NCBI GenBank assembly: GCA_963796915.1
Contig: CAWCNI010000002.1
Span: 1,054,001 to 1,118,000 of the forward strand
Origin: JAENWD01 sp963796915
GTDB taxonomy: Bacteria; Acidobacteriota; Vicinamibacteria; Vicinamibacterales; JAENWD01
Length of the DNA stretch: 64,000 bases
Direction of reading: 5' to 3'
How positions within the stretch are numbered: position 1 is the first letter of the stretch; each line of letters starts with the position of its first letter. A model generated the notes under the pieces. That model saw only the letters and a list, made by a program, of their open reading frames with translations. It was not told the DNA's origin and did no database searches. Below are positions 18,920 through 28,864 of the stretch, in pieces. A program made the position numbers and the translations under genes.

Positions 18920-20371
18920 ATGTGGACGTTGTCCCTCGACGCCACGCAGAAGGCACTGATCGCGCAGCTCGAGGCGAGCCGCGAGGTCTGGCAAACGATT
19001 GGCGCGTATGACGCGGAGCAGTATCAGGAGCCTCCGGCTGCCAGGCGCAGCAAAGGTGCCGAGTTGCGCAAGGCGCTCCCGCACGCGGCGCATGCGGAGT
19101 GGAAGGCGCCGAGGGGGCGTCCGAGCCCGGTGGACGTGACCGTCGCCGGCAATGCCGGCCGGCAGGAGCCGCTGATTCCTCTCCGGATGGGACGGATGAG
19201 CGCGTCGCCCTTCGCGTTTCTGCGCGGCGCGGCGTCAGTGATGGCGTGGGATCTCTCGCACACTCCGGTGACTGGCATCCAGGTGTTGATCGACGGCGAC
19301 GCCCACATCAACAACTTCGGCCTCTACGGCAGCCTTCAAGGGGACGTCCTCATCGACATGAACGATTTCGATGAGGCCACGCTGGGGCCGTGGGAGTGGG
19401 ACGTGAAGCGGCTGGTGGCGAGCGTCAACGTGGCGGGACGCGAGAACGGCTTGAGTCGCCGGGAACGACGGGTCGCCGTCATGGGCGCCGTCGCCGGCTA
19501 CCGCGCCAACGCGGCGCGCCTGTCGGCCATGGGGGTGCTGGAGGTGTGGTCGCTCTTCGGCTACGCCGAACGACCTCCGAAGGGCCTCAAGGTGCCCAAG
19601 AAGGCGTGGGCGCTGATCCAGAAAGTGGTAGCCAAGGCGAAACGGACGACCAACGCGACGCTGCTGCCGAAGGTCGCGCAGCGCCGGCACGACGGCGGCT
19701 GGCGCTTCCTCGACGATCCTCCTGTCCTGACACGCGTCGACGAGGAGACGCACAAGAAGATCGTCGCGGCGCTGCCCGAGTACGCCGAGCAGCTCTCGCC
19801 TTCCTATCGCTTCATGCTGCGGCGATACGGGGTCGCCGACATCGCCCACCGCGTCGTGGGCGTCGGCAGCGTCGGCACGCGCGCCTACCTGGCGCTCCTC
19901 TTCGGCAACGGAGATGACGATCCGCTGTTCCTCCAGATCAAGGAGGCCACCACGCCCGCGCACGCGCCCTACCTGCCGGTCGTGTCGCTGCGCGGCGGGC
20001 ATGACGGCTATCGCGTCGTCAACATCCAACGCAATCTGCAGTCACTCGGCGATCCGATGCTCGGCCACACCACGATCGACGGCCGGCCGTACTACGTGCG
20101 CCAGATGAAGAACATGAAGGCGTCGATGCCGGTGCCGTTCATGACCGGCGCGCCGTTCAACTTCTGGGCCTACCTGTGTGGGGCGTTGCTGGCGAAGGCG
20201 CACGCGCGCTCCGGAGACGCGGCGCGCATCGCGGGCTATTGCGGCGACGGCGACACGCTCGACCGGGCGCTGGCTGAATTCGCGGAGAGCTACGGCGACC
20301 AGACCGAGCGCGACCACGCCGAGCTGGTGCTGGCCATCAAACGCGGCCGCGTGAAGGCGGCTGGTGAATGA
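18920..20371 (+). CDS. DUF2252 family protein
   Basis: A 483-residue cytoplasmic protein of the DUF2252 family. Diagnostic motifs are FAFLRGAASVMAWDL, GDAHINNFGLYGS and IDMNDFDEATLGPWEWDVKRL, followed by the C-terminal SYGDQTERDHAEL. The DxH-N-F-G and D-x-N-D-F-D patterns recall kinase-like (aminoglycoside phosphotransferase) active sites, so a phosphotransfer activity is plausible but unproven. ATG 18920 is chosen; GTG 18917 directly precedes it. It ends the site C operon. Confidence 0.88.
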   Translation: MWTLSLDATQKALIAQLEASREVWQTIGAYDAEQYQEPPAARRSKGAELRKALPHAAHAEWKAPRGRPSPVDVTVAGNAGRQEPLIPLRMGRMSASPFAFLRGAASVMAWDLSHTPVTGIQVLIDGDAHINNFGLYGSLQGDVLIDMNDFDEATLGPWEWDVKRLVASVNVAGRENGLSRRERRVAVMGAVAGYRANAARLSAMGVLEVWSLFGYAERPPKGLKVPKKAWALIQKVVAKAKRTTNATLLPKVAQRRHDGGWRFLDDPPVLTRVDEETHKKIVAALPEYAEQLSPSYRFMLRRYGVADIAHRVVGVGSVGTRAYLALLFGNGDDDPLFLQIKEATTPAHAPYLPVVSLRGGHDGYRVVNIQRNLQSLGDPMLGHTTIDGRPYYVRQMKNMKASMPVPFMTGAPFNFWAYLCGALLAKAHARSGDAARIAGYCGDGDTLDRALAEFAESYGDQTERDHAELVLAIKRGRVKAAGE

Positions 20372-20396
20372 CCGAGCCGCCGATCCAGCAAAACGC

Positions 20397-20423
20397 TTGG
20401 ACATCAGCAGCCTATGCGATAAT
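20397..20423 (+). promoter_or_regulatory. sigma-70-type promoter of tRNA-Ser
   Basis: TTGGAC (20397-20402) and GATAAT (20418-20423) lie 15 bases apart, about 38 bases before the mature tRNA 5' end. The spacing is short but the hexamers are good, and no other candidate lies nearer. Confidence 0.5.
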
Positions 20424-20460
20424 CTTTGCTAGGCCGCTCGCAAAGCGTTGATTCTAAAGC

Positions 20461-20550
20461 GGAGAGATGTCCGAGTGGTTGAAGGAGCACGCTTGGAAAG
20501 CGTGTGTAGGGGAAACTCTACCGAGGGTTCGAATCCCTCTCTCTCCGCCA
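20461..20550 (+). tRNA. tRNA-Ser(GGA)
   Basis: A 90-base class II tRNA with encoded CCA. The acceptor stem GGAGAGA pairs with TCTCTCC. The anticodon stem CACGC/GCGTG holds loop TTGGAAA with anticodon GGA, reading UCC serine codons. The long variable arm (TGTAGGGGAAACTCTA region) and T arm with GGTTCGAATCC are present. Its 3' end is copied four times downstream. Confidence 0.97.
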
Positions 20551-20572
20551 ATTCCGCCTTGGGCGGAATTGG
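20548..20572 (+). terminator. hairpin directly after tRNA-Ser
   Basis: CCAATTCCGCC pairs perfectly with GGCGGAATTGG around a TTG loop. The left arm begins with the CCA end of the tRNA. There is no T run after it, so it may be a processing hairpin or a weak terminator. Confidence 0.45.
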
Positions 20573-20626
20573 CTGGAGCGAGAGGGCCTCAGGCACGCGG
20601 CAGCACGCCTCCGGCGCGCTGCCAGC

Positions 20627-20924
20627 GGGCACGAATCCCTCTCTCTCAGTAACCGACTCGCCTTCGGCTTATCGGGACTCGGCACGAATCCCTCTCTCTC
20701 CCTGACGCCGCGGACTCGCTCCTTCGGACCCTCGCGAGCGGACGTTCAACCGCCTCAACGGCCGCCAACTCTTTCGCGGCCCATCGGAGTTCCACTCGAA
20801 TCCCTCTCTCGCTGACGCCGCGCACTCGCTCCTGCGGAGCTGCTCGCGTGCGGTCGTCCATTGGCCCCTCGGCCAGCAACGGCTGCACTGCTCATCGGGA
20901 CCGGGCACGAACCCCTCTCTTTCG
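20627..20924 (+). repeat. rtT-like array of tRNA-Ser 3'-end copies
   Basis: Four copies of the end of the upstream tRNA-Ser (CGAATCCCTCTCTC) recur at 20627-20647, 20681-20701, 20797-20810 and 20903-20924. Most are preceded by GGCA and three are followed by CTGACGCCGCG(G/C)ACT. Spacings are about 53, 111 and 110 bases, so the basic unit is near 110 bases. Sequence between copies contains small inverted repeats (ACTCGCTCC...GGAGC-type). The layout resembles the rtT repeats after E. coli tyrT, where each unit carries the last 18-19 bases of the tRNA. The copies lack the rest of a tRNA and are not tRNA genes. Confidence 0.8.
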
Positions 20925-21698
20925 CTGACGCCGCGCACTGTCAGGGTGGATTTCCGCGCACGTCGAATCACGCTCTGGCCGGCGTGCGCGACGATCGATA
21001 CCAGGCACGCGGTTGGGTGCCGGCTGACTTTACCGGTGAAGTGCCTGTGATCAGTGCGAACGTCAGCGCGGCTGGCGTCAGGGCGTCGACCGCAACTCTC
21101 GTGGTCGGCCTCGCCGTCGCACCAGGTGACGTCTCGTTCAAGTATTCATTCGCGGCGGAACCGGGTCTCCTCGATTGCGTCGGGCGACTATGACCGTGCC
21201 AATCGAGCTGCGCGACATCACTGCAGCGGCCATCGTCGCATCTGCGCGGCTGCGGCGAGAGCCGGAGAAGCACCCACCGCAGCTCTCCGTCGACGGCATC
21301 GGGTCGGCTCGTGCTCTATCGGAATCGTGGGTCGCCTTCGACGCGCAGCACCGTCGCATCGTGCCGGCGAAGTAGTGCATCGAACAGTTTTTTGAATTCG
21401 CTCTCCCGATTTCCGCTCATCCGTTGAGAACCGTGTCGTTCTTAACGGTCAATTCATACTTGTAACGCTGGCGCATTCTTTGCGTTGGCGGTTTCATCGC
21501 CAGGACTACGCACCTGGACTCGTCGGACCAGTTTGTTAAGGTCTTGACAAAAGTCCGGGCTCCGGCGATTTTCAGTCCCCTCAACTCCCCGGGGGCGCTG
21601 GGACCGCGCAGAAAAGCGCGACCGCGCACGACACGACTGCGGCGATTCCGCCGAAGCGTCTCGCGAACGTCGACTTGACCGAACGCAGGAGACGACTG
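20925..21698. other. 774-base gap, no gene recognised
   Basis: Short open frames exist, including one ending at 21193 with the stretch WVPADFTGEVPVISANVSAAG, but none has a family match I know, a convincing start or a ribosome site. TTGACA at 21544-21549 may be the -35 box of the receptor that follows. No good -10 is evident. Confidence 0.4.
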
Positions 21699-24600
21699 AT
21701 GAAAAGACGATGTACGGCAGTGCTTGCAGCCCTCGCCATCGCCGCCGCCTCGGCGTCGCTGCAGGCTCAGACGCATTTCGCCAGCGTCACCGGGACAGTC
21801 GCCAGCAGCGACGGCGTGTCAGTGCCGAACGTGAAGGTCGTCGCCACCAACCAGGACACCCAGGTCACCTACACGGCGACCAGCAACGACCAGGGGATCT
21901 ACACCATCTCGGCGCTGCCGATCGGGACCTACGTCGTCAGGGCGCAGGCGCAGACCTTCCGTCCGTTCGAGACCAATCCGATCAAGCTCGAGTCTGGACA
22001 GGAGGCCCGCGTCGACATCTCGCTGACGATTGGCACCACCGAGCAGGTCGAAGTCACTGCGGTGAGCCCGATCCTTCAGACCCAGAACGCAGTGGTCGGC
22101 ACCGTCATCTCGCAGACGACGATCGAGCGGACGCCACTCAACGGCCGCAACTTCTCGCAGCTGTCGCTGCTGTTGCCCGGCGTCATGACGACGGCGCCGG
22201 ACACTTTTACGCAGCCGAAGAACTTCGGGCAGGGCCGACCCTACGTCAACGGCCAGCGCGAGCAGGAAAACAACTACATGCTCGACGGCATGGACATGAA
22301 CGAAGCGATCGACAACCTGCTGCCGTATCAGCCCAGCCCGGACGCACTCGCGGAAGTGCGCGTCGAGACCAACAACTACTCGGCCGAATACGGCAACGTC
22401 GCCGGCGCGCTGGTCAACAGCACCATCAAGTCGGGCACCAACCAGTTCCACGGCAACGCCTTCGAGTACTGGCGCAACAGCAGCCTCGCCGCCAACTCGT
22501 GGGACAACAACCGCGGCCACGCCGCCAAGCCCGACCTGTCGCAGCACATCTTCGGCCTCACCATCGGCGGCCCCATCGTCAAGAACAAGCTGTTCTTCTT
22601 TGGCGACTACCAGGGCTTCCTGGTCGATCAGCCCGGCCAGCAGGTGGTCAGCGTGGCCCCGGCCGCATGGCGCCAGGGTGATTTCTCGAGCGTGAACACG
22701 GTGATTCGCGATCCGGAAACGGGACTGCCGTTCCCCGGCAACCAGATTCCGGTGGCGCGCTTCAGCCCGATCGCGAAAGCGATCCTCGCCGATCAGGATC
22801 TCTACCCGCTGCCGACGCTGCCGGGCTCGTCCAACAACCTCGTGACCGGGTCGTCCACCAAGCAGCACGCCCACCAGGGCGACGGCAAGGTCGACGCGAA
22901 CCTGTCTGACAACGACCGCATCTTCGGCCGCTTCTCCTACCAGAACTACAAGTCGGACCCCGAGCGCCGCGCGCTCGAAAGCCAGCTGACCGGCACCAAC
23001 GACTCGCCGTTTGTCGGCCTGGCCCTCAACTGGACCCGGACCATTTCGGCGAAGTCCGTCAACGAGTTCCTGTTTGGCTTTACGAAAGTGAAGTTCGCGA
23101 CAGTGCCTGTCGACTGGGCCGGCATCGGCGACGCGAACGCCTCAGTGGGCATTCCCGGCGGTCAGGCCATCCCCGGTCTGAGCAACTTCAACATCAGCGG
23201 CGGCGTCGGCTTCGGGGATTCAGGCATCTCCGAGTTCAACGACATCAAGAGCTACCAGTTCACGGACAAGTACTCGTTGTTCCTCGGGCGGCACTCGCTG
23301 AAGTTCGGCGGCCGCTGGCTCTACCAGCAGCAGGGATTCTCCTATTCCGGCAACGAAGGCATTCTCGGCCACTTCGATTACACCGGCACGTTCACCGGCT
23401 TCGGCTTCTCAGACTTCCTGCTGGACGACGTGGCGCTGAAAGGCCGCGGCGGCGCCGTGTCGCCGTTCACGCAGATCCAGAACCGGGTCAGCGTCTACGG
23501 GCAGGACGATATCCACGTCAGCAACAACCTGACGCTGAATCTGGGGCTGTCGTGGGAGTACACCTCGCCGCTCGTCGAGCAGGACAACCGTCAGTCGAAC
23601 ATCGATCTCACGACGGGCCAGCTGCTGCTCGCGGGGCAGAATGGTAACAGCCGCGCGCTCTACGATCCGTACTACGGCGGCTTCGAGCCGCGCCTCGGCG
23701 CCGCCTGGACGCCGTCGGACAAGTGGGTCGTCCGCGCCGGCTTCGGCATCGTCCAGTACATGGAGGGCACGGGCAAGAACCTGCGCCTGCCGGCGAACCC
23801 GCCGTTCAACTTCGAAGGTCAGCGCGCGTTCGACGCGACGACCGGCGCCGGCACTGCCGCCATCGGATTCGACGACGTGACGCCCAGCACTACGGGCGGG
23901 CCGGGCACGCTCTATCGCATCTTCGCGCCAGACGTGCGGCCGCAGCTCACCAAGCAGTGGAACATCTTCGTCGAGCGCAAGCTGACCAATACGATGTCCG
24001 GACAGATCGGCTACGTCGGCAGCCGCTCGTCCCATATGGTCGTGCCCTTCGACTTCAACCAGCCGGAACCGGGGACGGGCCCGGTGGACACCTGGTTGCC
24101 GTTGGCACAGCGACGACCGTTGTACCAGTTGAACCCCGATCTGGATACGCAGACCAGCGGCACCAACTCAATCGGCGTTGGCAAGTACGACGCGCTGCAG
24201 GCGAGCGTCCGCGAGCGCTACAGCGACGGCCTCGAGTTCATGGCGTCGTATACCTACGGCAAGGCGCTGAGCGACAACGTCGGCTACTACGGCGTGGGTT
24301 GGGGCCAGACCGCCGTGCAGGGCTTCTACTACCTGGATAGCTCGGATCCGCTGCGCGACTACGGCCCGTCGCCGTACGACGTGCGGCATCTCTTCAGCTT
24401 CGCCGCCAACTACGAGCTTCCGTTCGGCAAGGGCAAGAAGCACGACCTGTCGGGCCCCGCCGATCTCGCGCTTGGCGGCTGGCGCCTCAACACCATCTAC
24501 CAGGCCCATACCGGGCTCGCCTTGACGGTGACAGACAGCGCTGGCCAGTCGCTCCAGGCAACGCGGTCCAACGAGCGGCCGAACCGCTCGTGCAACGGCA

Positions 24601-24926
24601 ACACCAACGCGTCCGGTCCGGATGACATCTGGCTCGACGCGTCGTGCTTCTCGCACGCAGCGGTGGGCCAGTTCGGCGACTCGGGCGTCGGCATCCTGCA
24701 CGGCCCCGGCTACTGGAACGTCGACTTCGGCCTGAGCAAGGACTTCCACTTCGGCGACACGAAGTACGCGACGTTCAAGATTGAAGCGTTCAACGTGTTC
24801 AATCACCCGAACTTCGCGCTGTCGCAGGATGCTGCCGACATGGCCAATCCGAACAACTTCGGCCACATCCTCAACACCTTCTCGGCGCCGCGCATCATCG
24901 AACTGGCGCTGAAGTTCACTTACTGA
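21699..24926 (+). CDS. Oar-type TonB-dependent receptor
   Basis: An intact 1075-residue outer-membrane receptor. Signal peptide AVLAALAIAAASASLQAQ is followed by the carboxypeptidase-regulatory-like domain (VTGTVASSDGVSVPNVKVVATN, GIYTISALPIGTYVV), a plug domain (TPLNGRNFSQLSLLLPGV, NYSAEYGNVAGALVNSTIKSG) and a barrel with KLFFFGDYQGF and the C-terminal IIELALKFTY. AGGAGA precedes ATG 21699 by 8 bases. It is followed by a perfect hairpin and then by the FG-GAP/UnbV/TPR gene, an arrangement common in Acidobacteria where such pairs are thought to handle polymers. The substrate is unknown. Confidence 0.95.
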   Translation: MKRRCTAVLAALAIAAASASLQAQTHFASVTGTVASSDGVSVPNVKVVATNQDTQVTYTATSNDQGIYTISALPIGTYVVRAQAQTFRPFETNPIKLESGQEARVDISLTIGTTEQVEVTAVSPILQTQNAVVGTVISQTTIERTPLNGRNFSQLSLLLPGVMTTAPDTFTQPKNFGQGRPYVNGQREQENNYMLDGMDMNEAIDNLLPYQPSPDALAEVRVETNNYSAEYGNVAGALVNSTIKSGTNQFHGNAFEYWRNSSLAANSWDNNRGHAAKPDLSQHIFGLTIGGPIVKNKLFFFGDYQGFLVDQPGQQVVSVAPAAWRQGDFSSVNTVIRDPETGLPFPGNQIPVARFSPIAKAILADQDLYPLPTLPGSSNNLVTGSSTKQHAHQGDGKVDANLSDNDRIFGRFSYQNYKSDPERRALESQLTGTNDSPFVGLALNWTRTISAKSVNEFLFGFTKVKFATVPVDWAGIGDANASVGIPGGQAIPGLSNFNISGGVGFGDSGISEFNDIKSYQFTDKYSLFLGRHSLKFGGRWLYQQQGFSYSGNEGILGHFDYTGTFTGFGFSDFLLDDVALKGRGGAVSPFTQIQNRVSVYGQDDIHVSNNLTLNLGLSWEYTSPLVEQDNRQSNIDLTTGQLLLAGQNGNSRALYDPYYGGFEPRLGAAWTPSDKWVVRAGFGIVQYMEGTGKNLRLPANPPFNFEGQRAFDATTGAGTAAIGFDDVTPSTTGGPGTLYRIFAPDVRPQLTKQWNIFVERKLTNTMSGQIGYVGSRSSHMVVPFDFNQPEPGTGPVDTWLPLAQRRPLYQLNPDLDTQTSGTNSIGVGKYDALQASVRERYSDGLEFMASYTYGKALSDNVGYYGVGWGQTAVQGFYYLDSSDPLRDYGPSPYDVRHLFSFAANYELPFGKGKKHDLSGPADLALGGWRLNTIYQAHTGLALTVTDSAGQSLQATRSNERPNRSCNGNTNASGPDDIWLDASCFSHAAVGQFGDSGVGILHGPGYWNVDFGLSKDFHFGDTKYATFKIEAFNVFNHPNFALSQDAADMANPNNFGHILNTFSAPRIIELALKFTY

Positions 24927-24942
24927 GTGACAGGCGTCCTGC

Positions 24943-24970
24943 GATGGGGCACATGCTAATGTGCCCCATC
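24943..24970 (+). terminator. perfect 12-bp hairpin between receptor and FG-GAP gene
   Basis: GATGGGGCACAT and ATGTGCCCCATC pair perfectly around loop GCTA. It follows the receptor stop by 16 bases. No T run follows, so it may stabilise the receptor mRNA end or lower expression of the next gene rather than act as a classical terminator. Confidence 0.5.
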
Positions 24971-24974
24971 GGGG

Positions 24975-27900
24975 ATGCCTGACCACATGCGACGAACGCG
25001 ACAGCGCCCGGGGCGCACGTGTGCCGTTGTCGGCGCGCTGCTGGTGCTTGCCGCCGGATCGCACCTGGCGTCGCAAGCCGGGCAGACGGGCTCATCGCCG
25101 ACTCCCCAGGACCCATCGCACTACCACCCGGTCTTCCATCCGCCACCAGCCATCGCCGCGATCGAGCGGTTTCTTCCGGCCGGTGACGACGCGTTTCCCG
25201 AAGAGAAGACTGCCGAAGCGCTGGCGAGCGCCTTGAGCACGATGGGCGCCGCGATTCGTCAGCGTCCCGGCAGCATCGGCACCGCCGGGGGCGCCCTGCT
25301 CGGCCCGCAGTTCAAAGGCGGCCGCCTGATCGACGGCGAGACCAGCGAGGCAGCGGGCCCGATCGAGATTGCCCGCGCTGCCGCATCGCCGGCGGCGCCG
25401 CTCGACGGCCCCGCATTTCAGAAGGAGCTTGCCGCGCTCGTGGCGGGCTTTCGTGCCGTCGATGTCGCCGAGTTCCTGATCACGCGCATCGACGCGGAGA
25501 CTGGCGGCGCAGCCGTCGCGACGACGGTGCGCTTCGACCTCTCGGGCACGGCGACGGCCGGCGGCAGGATCGAGCGGATCGGTCACTGGCGGATGCGATG
25601 GCAGCAGGGTGCCGGGCGCTGGGCGATCGCGGAATGGACATCGCTCGGCAGCGTCAGCAGCCGATCGGCAGTCCCCGTCTTCTCCGAAGCGACGGGCGAG
25701 GCGTTCGGGCGCGTTCCGGCGTTCGCGACGCAGCTGGCGCCGAACCTGGACGACTGGATCACGCGCCTCGACTCGACGTTCATGCCCGGCGGCATGGGAC
25801 ATCACGGCATCTCGGCGGGCGACGCCGACGGCGACGGCCTCGACGACCTCTACATCTCGCAGCCCTCGGGCTTGCCGAACCGGCTGTTTCGCAACAACGG
25901 CGACGGGACGTTCAGCGACATCACCGAGTCGGCGGGCGTCGGCGTGCTCGACAGCACGTCGCAGTCGCTCTTCATCGACGTCGACAACGACGGCGACGAG
26001 GATCTGGTGCTCGTCACGCGCGGCGGGGCGATGCTGTTCGTCAACGACGGCAAGGCGCACTTCACCTACGTCCCGAACGCCTTTCACTCGCGCAGCCGCT
26101 ACGCGGCACGCTGACGTCCGTCGCGGCGGCCGATTACGATCGCGACGGCTTCGTGGACCTCTACCTCTGCGCCTACTCGTTCCTGATCGGCGCCAGCGAG
26201 GACAAGGCCGGCCCGCCGGCGCCCTACCACGACGCAGAGAACGGGCCCCCCAATGTGCTGCTCCACAACGACGGGCACGGGCACTTCGTCGAGGTCACCG
26301 ACGCCGTCGGCCTGAACGAGCACAACGACCGCTTCAGCTTCGCCGCGTCGTGGGGCGACTTCGACGAGGACGGCTGGCCCGACCTGCTCGTCGCTAACGA
26401 CTTCGGGCGCAAGAATCTCTACCGCAATCTCGGTGTCGTCAACGGCCAGGTGCGCTTCAAGGACGTCACCGAGAGCGCCGGCGTCCAGGACTACGGCGCC
26501 GGCATGAGCGCCGCCTTTGTCGACTACGACAACGACGGGCACCTCGACATCTACACCGGCAACATGTGGACGGCCGCCGGATTGCGCGTGACGGCGCTGC
26601 CAGGGTTCATGCCACAGGCGCCGCCCGACGTTCGCGCGCTCTACCAGCGACACGCGCGCGGCAACTCCCTGTTTCGCAACCGAGGCGACGGCACGTTCGA
26701 GGACGTCACGCTGAAGGCGGGCGCCGAGTTCGGACGGTGGGCGTGGTCGTCCGACGCGCTCGATTTCGACAACGACGGCTTCGCGGATCTGTTCGTCGTC
26801 AACGGGATGTTCACGCGTGCGCCCGGCGACGAAGACGTCAACATCGACAGCTTCTTCTGGCGCCAGGTGACGGCGCGGTCGCCGCTCACGCGCCAGCTCG
26901 GCACGCCGTACGACGACGCGTGGCGGGCGACGAACCGGTTGCTGGTGCGGCATGGGTCCCAGGCCAGCCACGAGCGCGACGTGCTCCTGAGGAACAACGG
27001 GCGAGGCGGTTTCGATGAAGTCTCGGGGACCGCCGGACTCGATCTCGATCAGGACGGCCGCTCCTTCGCCGTCCTCGACGTCAACGGCGACGGCAGACCC
27101 GACGTGGCCGTGATGTCACCGCGGTCGGCGCCGCAGCTGCGGCTGTTCCGGAACGACTTCGCCTCCGGCAACAGCGCGCTCGCGGTGCGGCTGACAGGCA
27201 CGAAGAGCAATCGCGACGCCATTGGCGCGCGCGTCACGGTGGAAACCGGGCAGGGCCGCGTCACGCGCGTCGTGACTGCCGGATCCGGCTTCATTTCGCA
27301 GCACTCGAAGGAGCTGATCTTCGGGCTCGGCAAGAGCACGGGAGTCGCCTCGATCACCATCTGGTGGCCGTCCGGCGACAAGCAGACGCTCCCCGGCACT
27401 GCGAGCAACCAGCGCCTGCGGATAACCGAAGGCAGCGCGGACGTTCACGCCGAGCCGCTCACTGCGGCCGTCACACCGAGACGCGTTGCCACGAGCGGCA
27501 GCGCCGCCAGAATCCCATGCCGCGAACCGAGCGGTCTGGCTCTATCAGCCCTATCCGGCTCCCGATTTCAACCTGCGCGACCTGGCGGGGCAGGAGCACT
27601 CTCTAGCGGCCCTTGCCGGACATCCCGTCGCGCTTGTGTTCTGGGCGACGACGGCGCCGCAGTCGCGGAGCATGCTCGACGCACTCGGCCGTCAGAAGGA
27701 CGCGCTGACAGCGGCGGGCGTGCAGGCCCTGGCGATTTCTGTCGATCCTTCCGATCGGGAAGCCGCCGTGAAGGCGGAGGTCACTGGCTCGAGCCTGCCA
27801 GTCGCCATGGCAGGAAGCGATGTCGCCGGGGCGTTCAGCCTGCTTCATCGTTATCTCTTCGATCGGCGCGAGGACCTGCCGTTGCCAACAGCGTTCCTGA

Positions 27901-28805
27901 TCAACGGCAAAGGCGAGGTCGTGAAGATGTATCGCGACGCGCCGGCGCTCAACGGGATCGCCAGCGACGCGGCGGCGATCGATGTGGCTGAGGGCGAACG
28001 GCTCTCGCGATCGCTGCCGTTCAAGGGGACGTTCTACTCGCCGCCAGGCGAGCGCAACTACTTTCAGTACGGGCTGGAACTATCCGAGCAGGGGTATGAC
28101 GCGGCAGCGCTGGTCGCCTTCGAGCACGTCGCAAAGGTGGACCCGAGCGCGATTACGTTCTACAACCTCGGCACGCTGTACCTGCGGCGCGGCCGGACCG
28201 CGGATGCGAAGTCCGCATTCGAGCGTGCGTTGCGGCTTCAAGCGGACTACGCGGACGCCAACAACAGCCTCGGCGCCCTGATGGCGCAGAACGGCGATGT
28301 GCCAGGGGCGATCGAACGGTTCCGCGCCGCGCTGACCGCGAAGCCGGAGTTCGCCGACGCGATGAACAACCTTGGCTTCGCGCTGTTCCAGACCGGCGAT
28401 GCCGCGCACGCGCGCGAGCTGTATGAGAAAGCACTGGCGCTCCAGCCGGAGTTTCCCGAGGCGCTGAACAACCTCGGCATCTTCTACGGCACGCAGCGCG
28501 ATCTCGATCGCGCCGGAGGGTATTTTCAACAAGCTGTCGATCAGCGCGCCACCTACGGCGAAGCGGCCAATAACCTGGCTCTCGTGCTCAACGCGCAGGG
28601 GCAGAGCGACAAGGCGATTGCCGTACTGCAGCGGCTGCTTGCGGCGAACCCGTCCTTCGAGATGGGGTACGTGACGTTGTGCCGCCTGTATCTGAAGGCG
28701 GGCAACCGTCAGGAGAGCCTGCGTGTGCTGGAGATGCTGCTGCAGCGGAATCCGACGCACCCGATCGGCCTGCAGTTGCTGCAGCAGATCCGCAGCGGCG
28801 GATGA
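24975..28805 (+). CDS. FG-GAP/VCBS-ASPIC/UnbV-redoxin-TPR protein (two frameshifts)
   Basis: About 1276 residues when repaired. A signal segment (VVGALLVLAAGSHLASQ) and N-terminal domain precede a beta-propeller of FG-GAP repeats with Ca-binding loops such as DADGDGLDDLYIS and DYDNDGHLDIYTG. The ASPIC/UnbV domain follows (TGTKSNRDAIGARVTV, ITIWWPSGDKQTLPG), then a TlpA/redoxin-like domain (PAPDFNLRDLAGQEHSL, VALVFWATT) lacking a CxxC, and six or more TPR repeats to the end. A base is missing near 26100 and one is extra near 27490. The redoxin-TPR part could instead be a separate gene from TTG 27486. Frame continuity and known CRTAC1-like architectures favour one gene. ATG 24987 is an alternative start. 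Confidence 0.75.
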
Positions 28806-28864
28806 CGAGCGCGCTCTGAGGGACGACGGCGCGGCCCGTGTATAGTTGACTCATTCACGGGGAC

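Noticed and set aside
20627..20924. Additional tRNA genes in the array
   Set aside because: Only the 3' end is repeated; acceptor 5' strand, D arm and anticodon arm are absent in every copy.
20861..21193. 110-codon open frame after the tRNA-Ser array
   Set aside because: It begins inside the repeat array, has no ribosome site and matches no family I know. A relic cannot be excluded.
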